Below are positions 49,002 through 58,154 of a stretch of 64,000 nucleotides of DNA, piece after piece (position 1 is the first letter of the stretch; the number at the start of each line of letters is the position of its first letter). A program made the translations under genes and the position numbers. The notes below the pieces were generated by a model that was not told the DNA's origin, did not search any database, and saw only the letters and a list, made by a program, of their open reading frames with translations. The DNA is taken from contig NZ_SMAA01000002.1 of the NCBI RefSeq assembly GCF_004341685.1, positions 124,001 to 188,000 of the forward strand, given 5' to 3'. Source of the stretch: Pectinatus cerevisiiphilus (GTDB lineage Bacteria > Bacillota > Negativicutes > Selenomonadales > Selenomonadaceae).

Positions 49002-49715
49002 ATGGCAATAATGTTAAAAATGGATGATGTAAATGTTTTTTATGGAGCTATCCATGCAATAAAGGGAATAAATCTTGAGGTTGACCAAGGAGAAATAGTT
49101 ACACTCATTGGTGCCAACGGGGCAGGTAAATCTACTACGCTGCGTACGATTTCTGGATTGCTGAAACCGAAGACAGGGACTATCACGTTTGAAGATAAGA
49201 TTATAAGCGGCCAGCCGGCACATAAAATAGTTGAATTTGGTATATCACAAGTTCCGGAAGGGCGCCGTATCTTTGCGAATATGACAGTTATGGAAAATCT
49301 TGAACTTGGTGCTTATGTCAGGACGGATAAAAATGGCATAAAAGAGGATTTGAAACGAGTTTTTAAACATTTTCCGCGTCTTGCCGAACGTAAAAAACAG
49401 GAAGCCGGTACTCTGTCCGGTGGTGAACAGCAAATGCTGGCAATGGGGCGTGCCCTTATGAGCAGTCCGCGGCTGCTTTTGCTGGATGAACCATCTATGG
49501 GGCTGGCACCTTTATTGATAAAAGAAATTTTTGAGATCATAAAGGATATCAATAAAGCAGGAACTACAATCCTTCTTGTAGAACAAAATGCTAATATGGC
49601 ATTATCAATAGCCAATCGTGCCTATGTTTTAGAAACCGGAAAAATTACGCTCAGCGGCAGTGCCAAAGAGCTGTCCAACAGTGAAGATGTGCGCAAGGCA
49701 TATCTTGGCGGTTGA
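49002..49715 (+). CDS. livF: Branched-chain amino acid ABC transporter ATPase LivF-like
   Basis: This 237-residue ATPase has Walker A (GANGAGKSTTLRT), SQVPEGRRIFANMTVMENLELGAY, signature LSGGEQQMLAMGRAL, Walker B LLLLDEPSMGLAP and switch LVEQNA. It pairs with LivG to drive import. It is 34 bases before the CBS-ACT gene, likely in one transcript. Confidence 0.95.
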   Translation: MAIMLKMDDVNVFYGAIHAIKGINLEVDQGEIVTLIGANGAGKSTTLRTISGLLKPKTGTITFEDKIISGQPAHKIVEFGISQVPEGRRIFANMTVMENLELGAYVRTDKNGIKEDLKRVFKHFPRLAERKKQEAGTLSGGEQQMLAMGRALMSSPRLLLLDEPSMGLAPLLIKEIFEIIKDINKAGTTILLVEQNANMALSIANRAYVLETGKITLSGSAKELSNSEDVRKAYLGG

Positions 49716-49749
49716 GGTCTTAAGCTGTTAATGAAAGGAGTTTGATAAC

Positions 49750-50400
49750 GTGTTTGTAGCAAATTATATGACTAAAAATCCAGTTACCGTTTCAGCGGAT
49801 ACATCTGTGGATGAAGCCACAGGCCTTATGAAAATGAATCATTTTCGTCGTTTGCCCGTAATGAAAGACGGAAAGGTAATAGGGATTATAAGCGATCGCG
49901 ACATCTCGCGAATAGCCCCTTCACCAGCGACTACCTTATCTAAATATGAAATAAATTCGCTGTTGGCAAAAATGCCTGTTACTGATGTAATGTCTGCACC
50001 GATAGTTTCCGTTTCCGATGAAGCGACGGTGGAAGAAGCTGCTTTATTAATGTGCAACAATAAAATTGGTGGTATGCCTGTCGTGAGCAGTGTAGGTGTA
50101 CTCGTCGGTATCATAACGGAAACAGATATCTTTCGTGTGTTTGTTAAAGTTATGGGACTGGCCAGCGGCAAAATGCGTGTTACTCTGGATTTTAAGGATA
50201 AGATTGGTGCTACTAAAGAAATAGCAGACGTATTTGCCAAACATGACCTCAATATTGACAGTTTCGTTTCTTTTAATACGCCTAACGGTGATTCGGAAGC
50301 GATTATTCGCGGTAATTTCCCAGGAATAGAAAAAATAAAAGTCGACCTTGAGCATTTGGGTTATAAAGTTTCGCATATAACCAAGATTGGTACGTTGTGA
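49750..50400 (+). CDS. CBS-CBS-ACT domain protein (AcuB-like)
   Basis: The 216-residue protein has two CBS domains (MTKNPVTVSADTSVDEATGLM to GIISDRDI; PVTDVMSAPIVSVSDEATVEEAALLM to GIITETDIFRVF) and an ACT domain (LDFKDKIGATKEIADVFAKHDLNIDSFVSF). CBS pairs bind adenine nucleotides; ACT domains often bind amino acids. Placement after a branched-chain amino acid importer suggests a sensor of energy state and amino acid supply. The start is GTG 49750 behind AAAGGAG. A terminator follows. Confidence 0.85.
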   Translation: MFVANYMTKNPVTVSADTSVDEATGLMKMNHFRRLPVMKDGKVIGIISDRDISRIAPSPATTLSKYEINSLLAKMPVTDVMSAPIVSVSDEATVEEAALLMCNNKIGGMPVVSSVGVLVGIITETDIFRVFVKVMGLASGKMRVTLDFKDKIGATKEIADVFAKHDLNIDSFVSFNTPNGDSEAIIRGNFPGIEKIKVDLEHLGYKVSHITKIGTL

Positions 50401-50450
50401 TTGGTATAACTTTACTTTTTGGGTAGTGTATGTTATTATAAGCCTGTGAA

Positions 50451-50482
50451 TTAATCTGCGGTTTTCCGCAGATTAATTTTTT
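50451..50482 (+). terminator. Intrinsic terminator ending the BCAA operon
   Basis: TTAATCTGCGG (50451-50461) pairs perfectly with CCGCAGATTAA (50466-50476), followed by Ts. Confidence 0.93.
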
Positions 50483-50549
50483 ATGTAAGGGAAATACAAA
50501 TTGTTATGAAAAGCATTGATTAAATTAAGAGACACAGCAAAAATAAGTT

Positions 50550-50612
50550 TTTGCCATCTGGTGGCAAATGGGAAAAAGCTGATTGGCTGGTACTTTTGTG
50601 CAATCGGCTTTT
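50550..50612 (+). promoter_or_regulatory. Two-hairpin leader of the CDF metal-efflux gene
   Basis: TTTGCCA/TGGCAAA (50550-50556, 50562-50568) is followed by AAAAGCTGATTG/CAATCGGCTTTT (50574-50585, 50601-50612), the second with a U-rich end, 23 bases before the CDF ATG. It looks like an attenuator: a terminator hairpin with a smaller upstream stem. It does not match the yybP-ykoY or NiCo consensus that I can recall. Confidence 0.5.
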
Positions 50613-50635
50613 CTTTTGGATAAGAGGGTAATAAC

Positions 50636-51604
50636 ATGAATACTGTTGGATATGATGTATTAAAACGTCGTACAGCATATTTGTCGGTAATATCAAATAC
50701 GGTACTGGTTATATTAAAACTTTGTGTTGGGTTATATGTAGGGGCGATGAGCTTGATATCAGAAGCCATGCATTCGGGTGTTGACCTGATAGCGGCTTTG
50801 ATTGCATTTTGGGCAGTTCGCAAAGCAATGATACCGCCTGACCAAAAATATGACTACGGTTATGGAAAATATGAAAATTTATCTTCAGCTATAGAAGCTG
50901 TCTTGATAGTTATTGCAGCTATAATGATTGTGTATGAAACCTGCGATAAGTTTCGTGCCAATCCGCAGATACAGGATCTTGAATACGGCATTGCTATCAT
51001 GTTTATCGCCATAGTTATCAATTTATTGGTTTCGCGCAGATTGATTTATGTTGCCAGAAAAACTGATTCCCAGGCACTTGAAGCTGACGGACTGCATCTG
51101 CGGTCTGATGTTTGGACTTCTGTGGGTGTATTGATCGGCCTTTGCGGCATACACATTTTGGGCTGGTATTGGCTTGACCCTATAGTGGCGATAGCAGTGG
51201 CAGTGATAATTTTTCGCGCTGGCTATAAAATGATAGTGAAAAGCACTAAGGATTTGACAGATGCGAGCTTGTCCGCCGAATATGAAAAAAGAATAGCAAA
51301 TATATTTATGAAACATGATGAAGTTTTGGGGTATCATAATCTGCGTACACGTTCAGCCGGAGCCTATAAAATGATAGATGCCCATATTAACTTCGATTGT
51401 GGCATGAGTTTGGGTGCGGTGCATAAAGTCTGTGATGCTATTGAATTGGAAATAAAAAAGACACTGGGAGCTACTGTGGATGTAGTAATACATCCTGAAC
51501 CGGTTGAAAGAGTATCAAAAACTACATGCAAAATAAACTTTAACAATAATGCTGAAAATAATGAGGATGGGAAGAATGAACAAAATAGATTACAAAAAAG
51601 GTGA
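50636..51604 (+). CDS. Cation diffusion facilitator (metal efflux)
   Basis: The 322-residue CDF protein has six membrane helices, with the metal-binding SEAMHSGVDLIAALIAF (helix 2) and ADGLHLRSDVWTSVGVLIG (helix 5), each with the H/D-xxx-D pattern, and a cytosolic C-terminal domain (DVVIHPEP). CDF carriers export Zn, Mn, Fe or Co in exchange for protons. The helix 2/5 motif pairs HxxxD and HxxxD; metal choice is not decided. Its last 29 bases overlap the DUF951 gene. Confidence 0.92.
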   Translation: MNTVGYDVLKRRTAYLSVISNTVLVILKLCVGLYVGAMSLISEAMHSGVDLIAALIAFWAVRKAMIPPDQKYDYGYGKYENLSSAIEAVLIVIAAIMIVYETCDKFRANPQIQDLEYGIAIMFIAIVINLLVSRRLIYVARKTDSQALEADGLHLRSDVWTSVGVLIGLCGIHILGWYWLDPIVAIAVAVIIFRAGYKMIVKSTKDLTDASLSAEYEKRIANIFMKHDEVLGYHNLRTRSAGAYKMIDAHINFDCGMSLGAVHKVCDAIELEIKKTLGATVDVVIHPEPVERVSKTTCKINFNNNAENNEDGKNEQNRLQKR

Positions 51605-51773
51605 TATTGTCAGAATGAAAAAAAAGCATCCATGTGGCAGCGATACATGGGAGATCCTGCGTGTCGGTATGGACTTTGGCATAAAGTGCTGTGGCTGCGG
51701 ACATTATGTCATGATGCCGCGTCCTAAGTTTGAAAAAATGGCGAAAGCTATTGTGACACCAGCCGAAGAATGA
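51576..51773 (+). CDS. DUF951 family small protein
   Basis: The 65-residue protein matches DUF951: YKKGDIVRMKKKHPCGSDTWEILRVGMDFGIKCCGCGHYVMMPRPKFEK. Cys residues (PCG and KCCGCGH) suggest a metal or nucleic-acid site; the function is unknown. ATG 51576 follows GAGGATGGG and overlaps the CDF gene by 29 bases, so translation is coupled. Confidence 0.9.
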   Translation: MNKIDYKKGDIVRMKKKHPCGSDTWEILRVGMDFGIKCCGCGHYVMMPRPKFEKMAKAIVTPAEE

Positions 51774-51785
51774 TTTCAAGGTCAG

Positions 51786-51814
51786 TTGAAAAGTAACTCA
51801 ATATGTGTTATAAT
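51786..51814 (+). promoter_or_regulatory. tRNA-Ser promoter
   Basis: TTGAAA (51786-51791) and TATAAT (51809-51814) with a 17-base spacer, 20 bases before the tRNA. Confidence 0.75.
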
Positions 51815-51833
51815 GCTATTGCTTTTTGACGAT

Positions 51834-51921
51834 GGAGAGGTGTCCGAGTGGTCGAAGGTGATTGACTCGAAATCAATTGTACCGTAAGGTACCGTGGGTT
51901 CGAATCCCACCCTCTCTGCCA
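51834..51921 (+). tRNA. tRNA-Ser (anticodon CGA)
   Basis: Acceptor GGAGAGG and CCTCTCT pair (one G-U). The anticodon loop is CTCGAAA (CGA, reads UCG). A long variable arm (TACCGTAAGGTA) marks a class II tRNA, and G73 with encoded CCA fits serine. Confidence 0.96.
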
Positions 51922-51931
51922 GTGTAAATTC

Positions 51932-51962
51932 AAGGCTTTGCGAAAATTCGCAAGGCCTTTTT
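51932..51962 (+). terminator. Intrinsic terminator after tRNA-Ser
   Basis: AAGGCTTTGCGAA and TTCGCAAGGCCTT pair with one G-U, followed by Ts. Confidence 0.9.
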
Positions 51963-52100
51963 GTGGTTCATTGTCAATGGTTGGGGTTATGAAAAATTCA
52001 AGATAGTACAAGAGCAGTAGGAAAATTATCCTGCTGCTTTTGTACTATTAGCAATAAACACAATCTATTACGGAATCTCTTAAAGTTCCTGACACCGAAC

Positions 52101-52146
52101 CAAAAAAATGGAGCTGTTTACATGTTTTATGGTGTATAACAGCTCC
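52101..52146 (-). terminator. Intrinsic terminator for the PTS operon
   Basis: GGAGCTGTT (52110-52118) and AACAGCTCC (52138-52146) pair perfectly; the seven As at 52102-52108 become a T-run on the minus strand. It lies about 107 bases beyond the IIC stop. A 9-codon frame with strong GAGGAGG (ATG 52200, plus strand) lies between. Confidence 0.8.
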
Positions 52147-52252
52147 GGGTGCAATTATTATTGTTGGTATTTTTCCTAAATATAGAGGAGGCATACCAAT
52201 GATTTTTTTGTTTTTGTTAATGAGGTAAATGTCCTACTGTACAATTAAAATA

Positions 52253-53608
52253 TCACTGTTCAGTAGACGGTTTTTTTATTAAACGGCTGCTCAGTATAAC
52301 TAATACCAAGAATGCGAGAATACTAATGGTTAAGGCAGTCTGTCCTAAGTCACCCAGATTACCAAGGATAATCCCAGGAATTAGATAATCTGTATCAGCA
52401 AAGGTGGAACTTGCCAGACTCATATTGCCTAGGACTGGTAATATAAATAATGGCAACCAGCTGATTAGGAGACTGTTAATAATTGTACCAATGATAGCAC
52501 CACGCCGTCCGCCTTTGGCATTACCATAAATGGCTGCTGCGGCGCCACAGAAAAAGTGGCCGACGACACCAGGGATAATGACAACTGTGTGCATTGCTAC
52601 CATGGCAAACATTGAGAGTGCACCGACAAAAAAGCTGACTAAGAAACCAAGCAAAACCGCATTAGGTGCATAAGGAAAGATTATAGGCACATCAAGTGCT
52701 GGTTTTGAATTGGGGACGAGCTTCATAGCAATTCCCTGAAAGGCAGGAATAATTTCAGCTAAGATCATGCGAACACCTTGGAGAACTACAGCAAAGCCAG
52801 CGGCGAAAGTACCTGCCTGTATGATGGCAAATACCAGATAATTGGAGCCATGGCTCAGGTTTGTTTCTACGAAGGTTTGGCCGGTTAAAATTGCTAAGAT
52901 TAAATAGACAATGGCCATGACAATCGTAATAGATACAGTAGAATCACGCAGGAAGGAAAGGCTTTTAGGGATATTTATATCTTCCGTACTATGCGCTTTG
53001 TTGCCAAAATGTTCACCGAACCAACCAGATAATGCATAGCCGATATTTCCCGTATGCCCCATAGCTACTGCATCTCCGCCGGTGATGACACGCATATACG
53101 GTTGGCATAAAGCCGGTGTAATGGTTAAAAGGGTACCTTCAAATATACCGCCGAGCAGTATTGTCTTAATACCAGTCCCCATACCAGTCGATACCAGTAT
53201 GACGGCAGTGAGGCAAGAAACATACAGCATAGCTTGTCCTGTCAGGAATATATATTTAAAACGTGTAAATCTTGACAGCAGGACATTTACTATCATTCCC
53301 ACAAACATGATTAAAGCTGTTAATGAACCATATTCCACAAGGGCAATTGCCACCACGGCTTCGTTACTGGGGACAACCCCTTGGACATTCAAGGCAAATT
53401 GGAACATTTTAGCAAAAGGGTCCAGGGAACTAGAGAGAATACCGGCACCTCCAGTTAAAATTAAGAACCCGGCAAAGGTTTTTATGCCCCCTTGGATAAC
53501 TACTGTTCCTTTTTTCTTTTGTAGCAGTAACCCTAGAATTGCCAGCAGGCCGACGAGTAAGGCGGGCGCTTGGACAATGCTGATGAATAAGTTTAGAATC
53601 CCATTCAT
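52253..53608 (-). CDS. PTS ascorbate-type (UlaA/SgaT) IIC component
   Basis: This 451-residue membrane protein has about 11 helices and resembles the UlaA/SgaT family of PTS permeases (LPPGG-type sequences such as GILSSSLDPFAKMFQFALNVQGVVPSNEA, TGGDAVAMGHTGNIGYALSGWFG, FPYAPNAVLLGFLVSFFVG). It imports a sugar acid such as L-ascorbate with phosphorylation via IIB and IIA. ATG follows AAGGAGTG. No ulaDEF enzymes lie nearby, so the exact sugar is open. Confidence 0.88.
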   Translation of the reverse strand: MNGILNLFISIVQAPALLVGLLAILGLLLQKKKGTVVIQGGIKTFAGFLILTGGAGILSSSLDPFAKMFQFALNVQGVVPSNEAVVAIALVEYGSLTALIMFVGMIVNVLLSRFTRFKYIFLTGQAMLYVSCLTAVILVSTGMGTGIKTILLGGIFEGTLLTITPALCQPYMRVITGGDAVAMGHTGNIGYALSGWFGEHFGNKAHSTEDINIPKSLSFLRDSTVSITIVMAIVYLILAILTGQTFVETNLSHGSNYLVFAIIQAGTFAAGFAVVLQGVRMILAEIIPAFQGIAMKLVPNSKPALDVPIIFPYAPNAVLLGFLVSFFVGALSMFAMVAMHTVVIIPGVVGHFFCGAAAAIYGNAKGGRRGAIIGTIINSLLISWLPLFILPVLGNMSLASSTFADTDYLIPGIILGNLGDLGQTALTISILAFLVLVILSSRLIKKPSTEQ

Positions 53609-53662
53609 ATTATCACTCCTTAATAATGAAAATAATTGTAGTAGAATTTCTTTTACTCACTA

Positions 53663-53959
53663 TCAACTATGTGCAATATTTTCCTTGTCAAGAATTTTGG
53701 TTATTGCGGCTTGGATTTCATTTTTGTCAATGAGGCTGTTGAGTAATATTACTCGGTCTTTAGGAAGATTGGCTACGGTTTCACCTAGAGTTTTTTCAAT
53801 AAAGAAGTAGTCGGCAAGATCTGGTGTTGTACTCCCAACATCGGAATGATCTACAGTTATTTCTTCCTTTACATTCATAGCTTTTAAAATGCTCTGAATA
53901 TTCATCTGAACCATAAAACTACTGCCTAATCCGGACTGACAAATACATAAAAATTTCAT
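53663..53959 (-). CDS. PTS ascorbate-type IIB component
   Basis: This 98-residue IIB has the phosphocysteine loop CQSGLGSSFM near residues 7-16 and the fold of the lactose/ascorbate IIB superfamily. It takes phosphate from IIA and passes it to the sugar in IIC. The ATG follows AAGGAG. Genes run IIA-IIB-IIC on the minus strand with 31- and 55-base gaps. Confidence 0.9.
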   Translation of the reverse strand: MKFLCICQSGLGSSFMVQMNIQSILKAMNVKEEITVDHSDVGSTTPDLADYFFIEKTLGETVANLPKDRVILLNSLIDKNEIQAAITKILDKENIAHS

Positions 53960-53989
53960 GATAAATTCTCCTTTTTATAAATGGTAATA

Positions 53990-54427
53990 TTATTTACCAG
54001 AAAAAACATTGGCAAGGGCATCAACACTTTTAGCGGCCAATAGCTGTTGCAGCTTGCTGTCATCTATTAATATGGCTGTTAATTGTTGCAAGATGTCAAC
54101 ATGGCTGGTAGCATCTGGTGTCGCCAAAAAAAACCACAGTCGGGCGGGATGCTTGTCATTAATAAGAAAAATTTCTTCTGTTGTTTGCAATAACGCAAGG
54201 CATGCTTGTTTAGTGCTGGGGAGTGGTCTGGCATGTGCCAGGACAATCTGCGATCCGATATTCATATAGGGTCCCTTTTCCCGACAAACTGTGATGACAT
54301 TATTGACATAATCATTAGATATGATTTTTTTAGCAAGTAGTGGTTTGGCTGATAAAGTAATGGCATCTTGCCAAGACATGTCTTTTCCTTTTGTTTGCTG
54401 GATATATTCTTTAGTAAGTAACACCAT
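53990..54427 (-). CDS. PTS mannitol/ascorbate-type IIA component
   Basis: The 145-residue IIA belongs to the fructose/mannitol/ascorbate (PTS EIIA type 2) class: the phosphohistidine is in IVLAHARPLPSTKQA and the N-terminal WQDAITLSAKPLLAKKIISNDYVNNVI is typical. It is the promoter-proximal gene, divergent from the BglG-type regulator by 129 bases. Confidence 0.9.
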   Translation of the reverse strand: MVLLTKEYIQQTKGKDMSWQDAITLSAKPLLAKKIISNDYVNNVITVCREKGPYMNIGSQIVLAHARPLPSTKQACLALLQTTEEIFLINDKHPARLWFFLATPDATSHVDILQQLTAILIDDSKLQQLLAAKSVDALANVFSGK

Positions 54428-54556
54428 AAGGATCGTATCCCCTTTTTCTTATTTTATATAACATATAATAGTGCTTTACATAGATTTAAACAAGTGCAAT
54501 AATGACAATATAAATATGCAAATAATGAACCCCATTGACTGAAGGGAAGATAAAAA

Positions 54557-56629
54557 ATGATAAATTTTTCTCAATATAAACATGGTAATGAATTACTCTA
54601 TACACTTTATCAGGCAGATACAGCAATCCCCATAGAAAATTTGATGGATAAGCTGCATTTGTCGCGGCGAAGCGTTATGTATATATTGGAGCATGTTAAT
54701 CAAGAACTATCTGAAAAACAGATTTTACCGGTGGAAAATATTAAGGGAGTCGGTTATTTCCTTTTGCCGAAAGCTAAGCTGGGTTTGCAACCATTTGATA
54801 CAAATACAAAACAGAAGGTTGCGTTATATTTACCTAAGCAGTGGTCGCTGGATATCAAGACTATGACGCAGGAAGAAAGCCTGATCCTTTTTGAATACAT
54901 AATAATTACACAGGAACAAACGTCAATCAATGAGCTTATGGAAATCTTTCAAGCATCACGCAATACAGTATTGAACCGGCTGCGCTCTTTAGATCTTTAT
55001 AATCAGGAAAATGATTTAGAAATAAAGGTAACTTTAAAAGGGCGAATCATCGTGGGTTCGGAATTAATACAACGAAAATGGCTTTTGGAAAATTTAGAGA
55101 CAATACTAATACTTTTAAAAAAGAAGAACCAGTTTTCTTGTGAAAAAGATATTTCAAGGGAACTACACAAGTATGAACAAGAATCGGGCAATTATTTTAC
55201 TGATGATGCCCGGCGTATTTTAAAATATTTTTTGACATGGTACTCTAATCGTTTGGCGAGAGGAAAAATCTTAGAAAAAATAGATAAGAAGATAAGCCAT
55301 TCTGATCGGCTGGATATGTTATGGGAAGAAAAATTTTTACGGAAAAGAGGGATATATTCACTTATAGAACGTAAATATCTATCTAAGATATTACAAATTT
55401 ATGCTTTTTCAAAAATAAATGATAAAACGCAGTTCTATAAAAAAATGCATAAAATTGCAGAAAATATGACGAACCAATTCTTCTTGATTTCGGGGCTAAT
55501 GCCGGGAATACATCATCATATGATTATAGATTCCCTGACGGTTCATCTGGTATCTGTTTATCATCGCATTACTACCGGTCTTAAATACCATAATCCTTTA
55601 TTGGTACGAATAAAGACCTCCTACCGAAACTTATTTATTATTTCTCGGGCGGCAGCCCAGCCATTGATAGATTATTTGGGTAAGCCTGTATCTGATGATG
55701 AAATTGCGTTGCTTACAACATACTTTGGCAGTGACATCCGCGTAGACCAGATGGATGATAATATGCAGATTTTAGTGGTTTGCTCCAGCGGGATTGGCAC
55801 ATCCCAATTTATGCTGATGCAGTTGCGAGAAAAATATCCGCAGTTACTTTTTACTGGGCCTTTTTGTATGGCAGAGTATCTGCACCTGTCTTTTCATAAT
55901 ATTGGTTTGATAATTACTACTATCGCTTTGGAGGAGCGTCCGCAAAAAGATATACCAGTCGTGCAGATTTCTGCTTTACCAACAAAATACGAATGGAATT
56001 TGCTGGATAAGAAATTGTTGGCACTAGGATTTACTGTAGTCGAATATAAACAAGAAAATATTCAACAGATTATGGATTTGATCGGTAATTATGCAAAAAT
56101 TGAAGATGCGAATGGATTGAGTAAATGCTTGCAAGAATATTTTCAGACGAAACGGCAAACCCATTGGAAAATGCATACCTTGTTTAACAGTGAAATGGAT
56201 TCGCTGTTAAAATATGTCACATTTGTTCCTGAGCAAATTATAGATTGGAAAGAAGCAATTCGCGTTGCTTTTCAACCATTATTGGAGCATCATTTTGTTC
56301 GTAAACAATATGTGGAACAAATTATTAGGCTAAATGAGACAAATGGAAATTATATGTTTCTGGGAAAAGGTGTACTGCTGGCTCATGCAAAACCAGAAGA
56401 TGGTGTCCTAAGTCTTTCTGTGGCAGTAGCTTTATGCAGAGGGAGTGTTCCTCTGGGGAATGGTAAAAATGTGAAATGTATAATATGCTTGGCGCCAATT
56501 AACCAGACAAGCCATTTGGATTTTTTGGCAATGCTTTTACAACACATCAACGAGGATGATTGGTGTAATAAATTATATCAAATGAAAACACAGCATGAAT
56601 TAGAGGACTTTTTATTAGAAGCATTTTAA
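54557..56629 (+). CDS. BglG/LicR-type PTS-regulated transcriptional activator
   Basis: The 690-residue regulator has two N-terminal DNA-binding helix-turn-helix regions (LMDKLHLSRRSVMYILEHVN; LMEIFQASRNTVLNRLRSLD), PRD-type modules in about residues 190-400, a IIB-like domain with VVCSSGIGTSQFMLMQL, and a C-terminal IIA-like domain with VLLAHAKPEDG. This is the LicR/MtlR arrangement, not an RNA-binding antiterminator. It is divergent from the ascorbate-type PTS operon and likely activates it according to PTS phosphorylation. Lacking a protein-binding RNA domain fits transcription activation. Confidence 0.9.
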   Translation: MINFSQYKHGNELLYTLYQADTAIPIENLMDKLHLSRRSVMYILEHVNQELSEKQILPVENIKGVGYFLLPKAKLGLQPFDTNTKQKVALYLPKQWSLDIKTMTQEESLILFEYIIITQEQTSINELMEIFQASRNTVLNRLRSLDLYNQENDLEIKVTLKGRIIVGSELIQRKWLLENLETILILLKKKNQFSCEKDISRELHKYEQESGNYFTDDARRILKYFLTWYSNRLARGKILEKIDKKISHSDRLDMLWEEKFLRKRGIYSLIERKYLSKILQIYAFSKINDKTQFYKKMHKIAENMTNQFFLISGLMPGIHHHMIIDSLTVHLVSVYHRITTGLKYHNPLLVRIKTSYRNLFIISRAAAQPLIDYLGKPVSDDEIALLTTYFGSDIRVDQMDDNMQILVVCSSGIGTSQFMLMQLREKYPQLLFTGPFCMAEYLHLSFHNIGLIITTIALEERPQKDIPVVQISALPTKYEWNLLDKKLLALGFTVVEYKQENIQQIMDLIGNYAKIEDANGLSKCLQEYFQTKRQTHWKMHTLFNSEMDSLLKYVTFVPEQIIDWKEAIRVAFQPLLEHHFVRKQYVEQIIRLNETNGNYMFLGKGVLLAHAKPEDGVLSLSVAVALCRGSVPLGNGKNVKCIICLAPINQTSHLDFLAMLLQHINEDDWCNKLYQMKTQHELEDFLLEAF

Positions 56630-56724
56630 AATAATAGTAAAAATGTACGTGATAAGGATATGCATTTTTGCCATAAATTATTTGGGGCAGAAGTAAAACC
56701 TTGTGCCGGTATAAGCGGGGCTGC

Positions 56725-56761
56725 AAAAAGAAGCAGCAGGATAGAGGTGTCCCGCTGCTTC
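56725..56761 (-). terminator. Intrinsic terminator after the T-box-controlled MFS gene
   Basis: GAAGCAGC (56730-56737) and GCTGCTTC (56754-56761) pair; on the minus strand the stem is followed by TTTTT. Confidence 0.75.
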
Positions 56762-56831
56762 AACGATTTTCTGGGTATTTATAGATTAAGTTGGTGCTAT
56801 TAAAATATTACTGTGGAAAACTTTATATTCT

Positions 56832-58154
56832 TTAATTATTCGTTACGGCATTGCTTTTTGCCGGAACGGATTGTTTTTTGCCATTCAAACTGTATTTCAA
56901 GGTCAGTACAGTAATGCTGGCAATGAGCATGAAGGCGGACATGAGGAAGTAACCAAAGTTAAATGAACCGGTAGAAGTCTTTATCCAGCCCATCATATAT
57001 GGACCAACCCAGCCACCAAGGTTGCCGCAGGAATTGATGAGCGCTACGGAAGCCGCGGCAGCAGGACCCGTAAGGAAGGTCGTTGGTATTGTCCACCATA
57101 CACCCATGGATGCATAGATACCGATAGCTGATAGGCAAACAAGGAAAAGTGCTGTGTACATATTTGTGGCAAACGGGCTGAAACCAAGGCCGATAGCGCC
57201 GACGAGTAAAGCACCGGAAACATGCCATACTTTATCGCCTGTTTTACTCGAAGTGCGGCTGATTATCAGCTGGACAACCAGTGCAGCTATCATCGGTATC
57301 GCGATAGCACCGCCTAAAAGCTGTGTTGACCAACCAGACAAGCCTTTAAGGACGGTCGGCATCCAGAAATTGAAACCCCAAAAACCAATTACCCACATGA
57401 AATAGATAAAGCAGAGTTTTAAAACTTTACGATCAGTAAATGCTTGCCAAACGGTATATTTTTTTATGCTTTGCAGACGTGTTTGTTCTTCGTTATAAGC
57501 ATGGACAAGGTATTTCTTTTCTGCATCTGTGAGCCATGATACTTTTTCTGGATGGTCTTTTACGCAAAAGAGGAAAAAGATGGCGAAAAGAATAGCTGGG
57601 ATGGCTTCTAATATAAACAGTTCCTGCCAGCCATGCATACCGAAGACGGAAGTGTTGAGCAGGAAACCAGCCAACGGTGCGCCGACTATTGTAGAAAGAA
57701 GTAAGGAAGTAAGCATAAGGGAAGTAGCACGGGCACGTTCATTTGCGGTGAACCAACGGGGGAAAAGGACGGAATAAATAACAGGATACAAGCTCGCTTC
57801 CGAGGCACCTAAAAGAAAACGGTAAAGGTAAAATTCAAATTGTGTATGCATAAATGCCATGAGAATGCAGACAATTCCCCACGAAAACATAATGCGGGCA
57901 ATCCATTTGGCTGCAGAAAATCTTGCGGCAACAAGTGAACCAGGAATTTCAAATATTAAATAACCCATAAAGAAAATACCAGCACCGGCACCAAAGATTT
58001 CTGGTGTAATCCAATTGAGATCCTGTGTCATTGTAAGGGCTGCATAGGCAATGTTTACACGATCAATGCAGGCAACGATAGAAACAAGAAATACCGGCAG
58101 GATGATGCGTAAATCCCTTTGTCGTTTTAAGTGAGCGAAATTGATAGTATCCAT
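56832..58154 (-). CDS. MFS anion transporter (ACS family) under T-box control
   Basis: This 440-residue, 12-span carrier belongs to the anion:cation symporter (ACS) family of MFS carriers (SIVACIDRVNIAYAALTM, IFFMGYLIFEIPGSLVAARF, RFLLGASEASLYPVIYSVLFPRWF), which import organic anions such as tartrate, glucarate or galactonate. The start ATG 58154 follows AGGAGG at the end of a T-box leader; a longer frame reaching 58343 lies in the leader and is rejected. Its cargo may be an amino acid precursor or carboxylate, given its control. Confidence 0.9.
   Translation of the reverse strand: MDTINFAHLKRQRDLRIILPVFLVSIVACIDRVNIAYAALTMTQDLNWITPEIFGAGAGIFFMGYLIFEIPGSLVAARFSAAKWIARIMFSWGIVCILMAFMHTQFEFYLYRFLLGASEASLYPVIYSVLFPRWFTANERARATSLMLTSLLLSTIVGAPLAGFLLNTSVFGMHGWQELFILEAIPAILFAIFFLFCVKDHPEKVSWLTDAEKKYLVHAYNEEQTRLQSIKKYTVWQAFTDRKVLKLCFIYFMWVIGFWGFNFWMPTVLKGLSGWSTQLLGGAIAIPMIAALVVQLIISRTSSKTGDKVWHVSGALLVGAIGLGFSPFATNMYTALFLVCLSAIGIYASMGVWWTIPTTFLTGPAAAASVALINSCGNLGGWVGPYMMGWIKTSTGSFNFGYFLMSAFMLIASITVLTLKYSLNGKKQSVPAKSNAVTNN

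Noticed and set aside
50480-50635. NiCo or yybP-ykoY riboswitch before the CDF gene
   Set aside because: Hairpins are there but the conserved loops of these classes as I know them are not; kept only as an unnamed leader.
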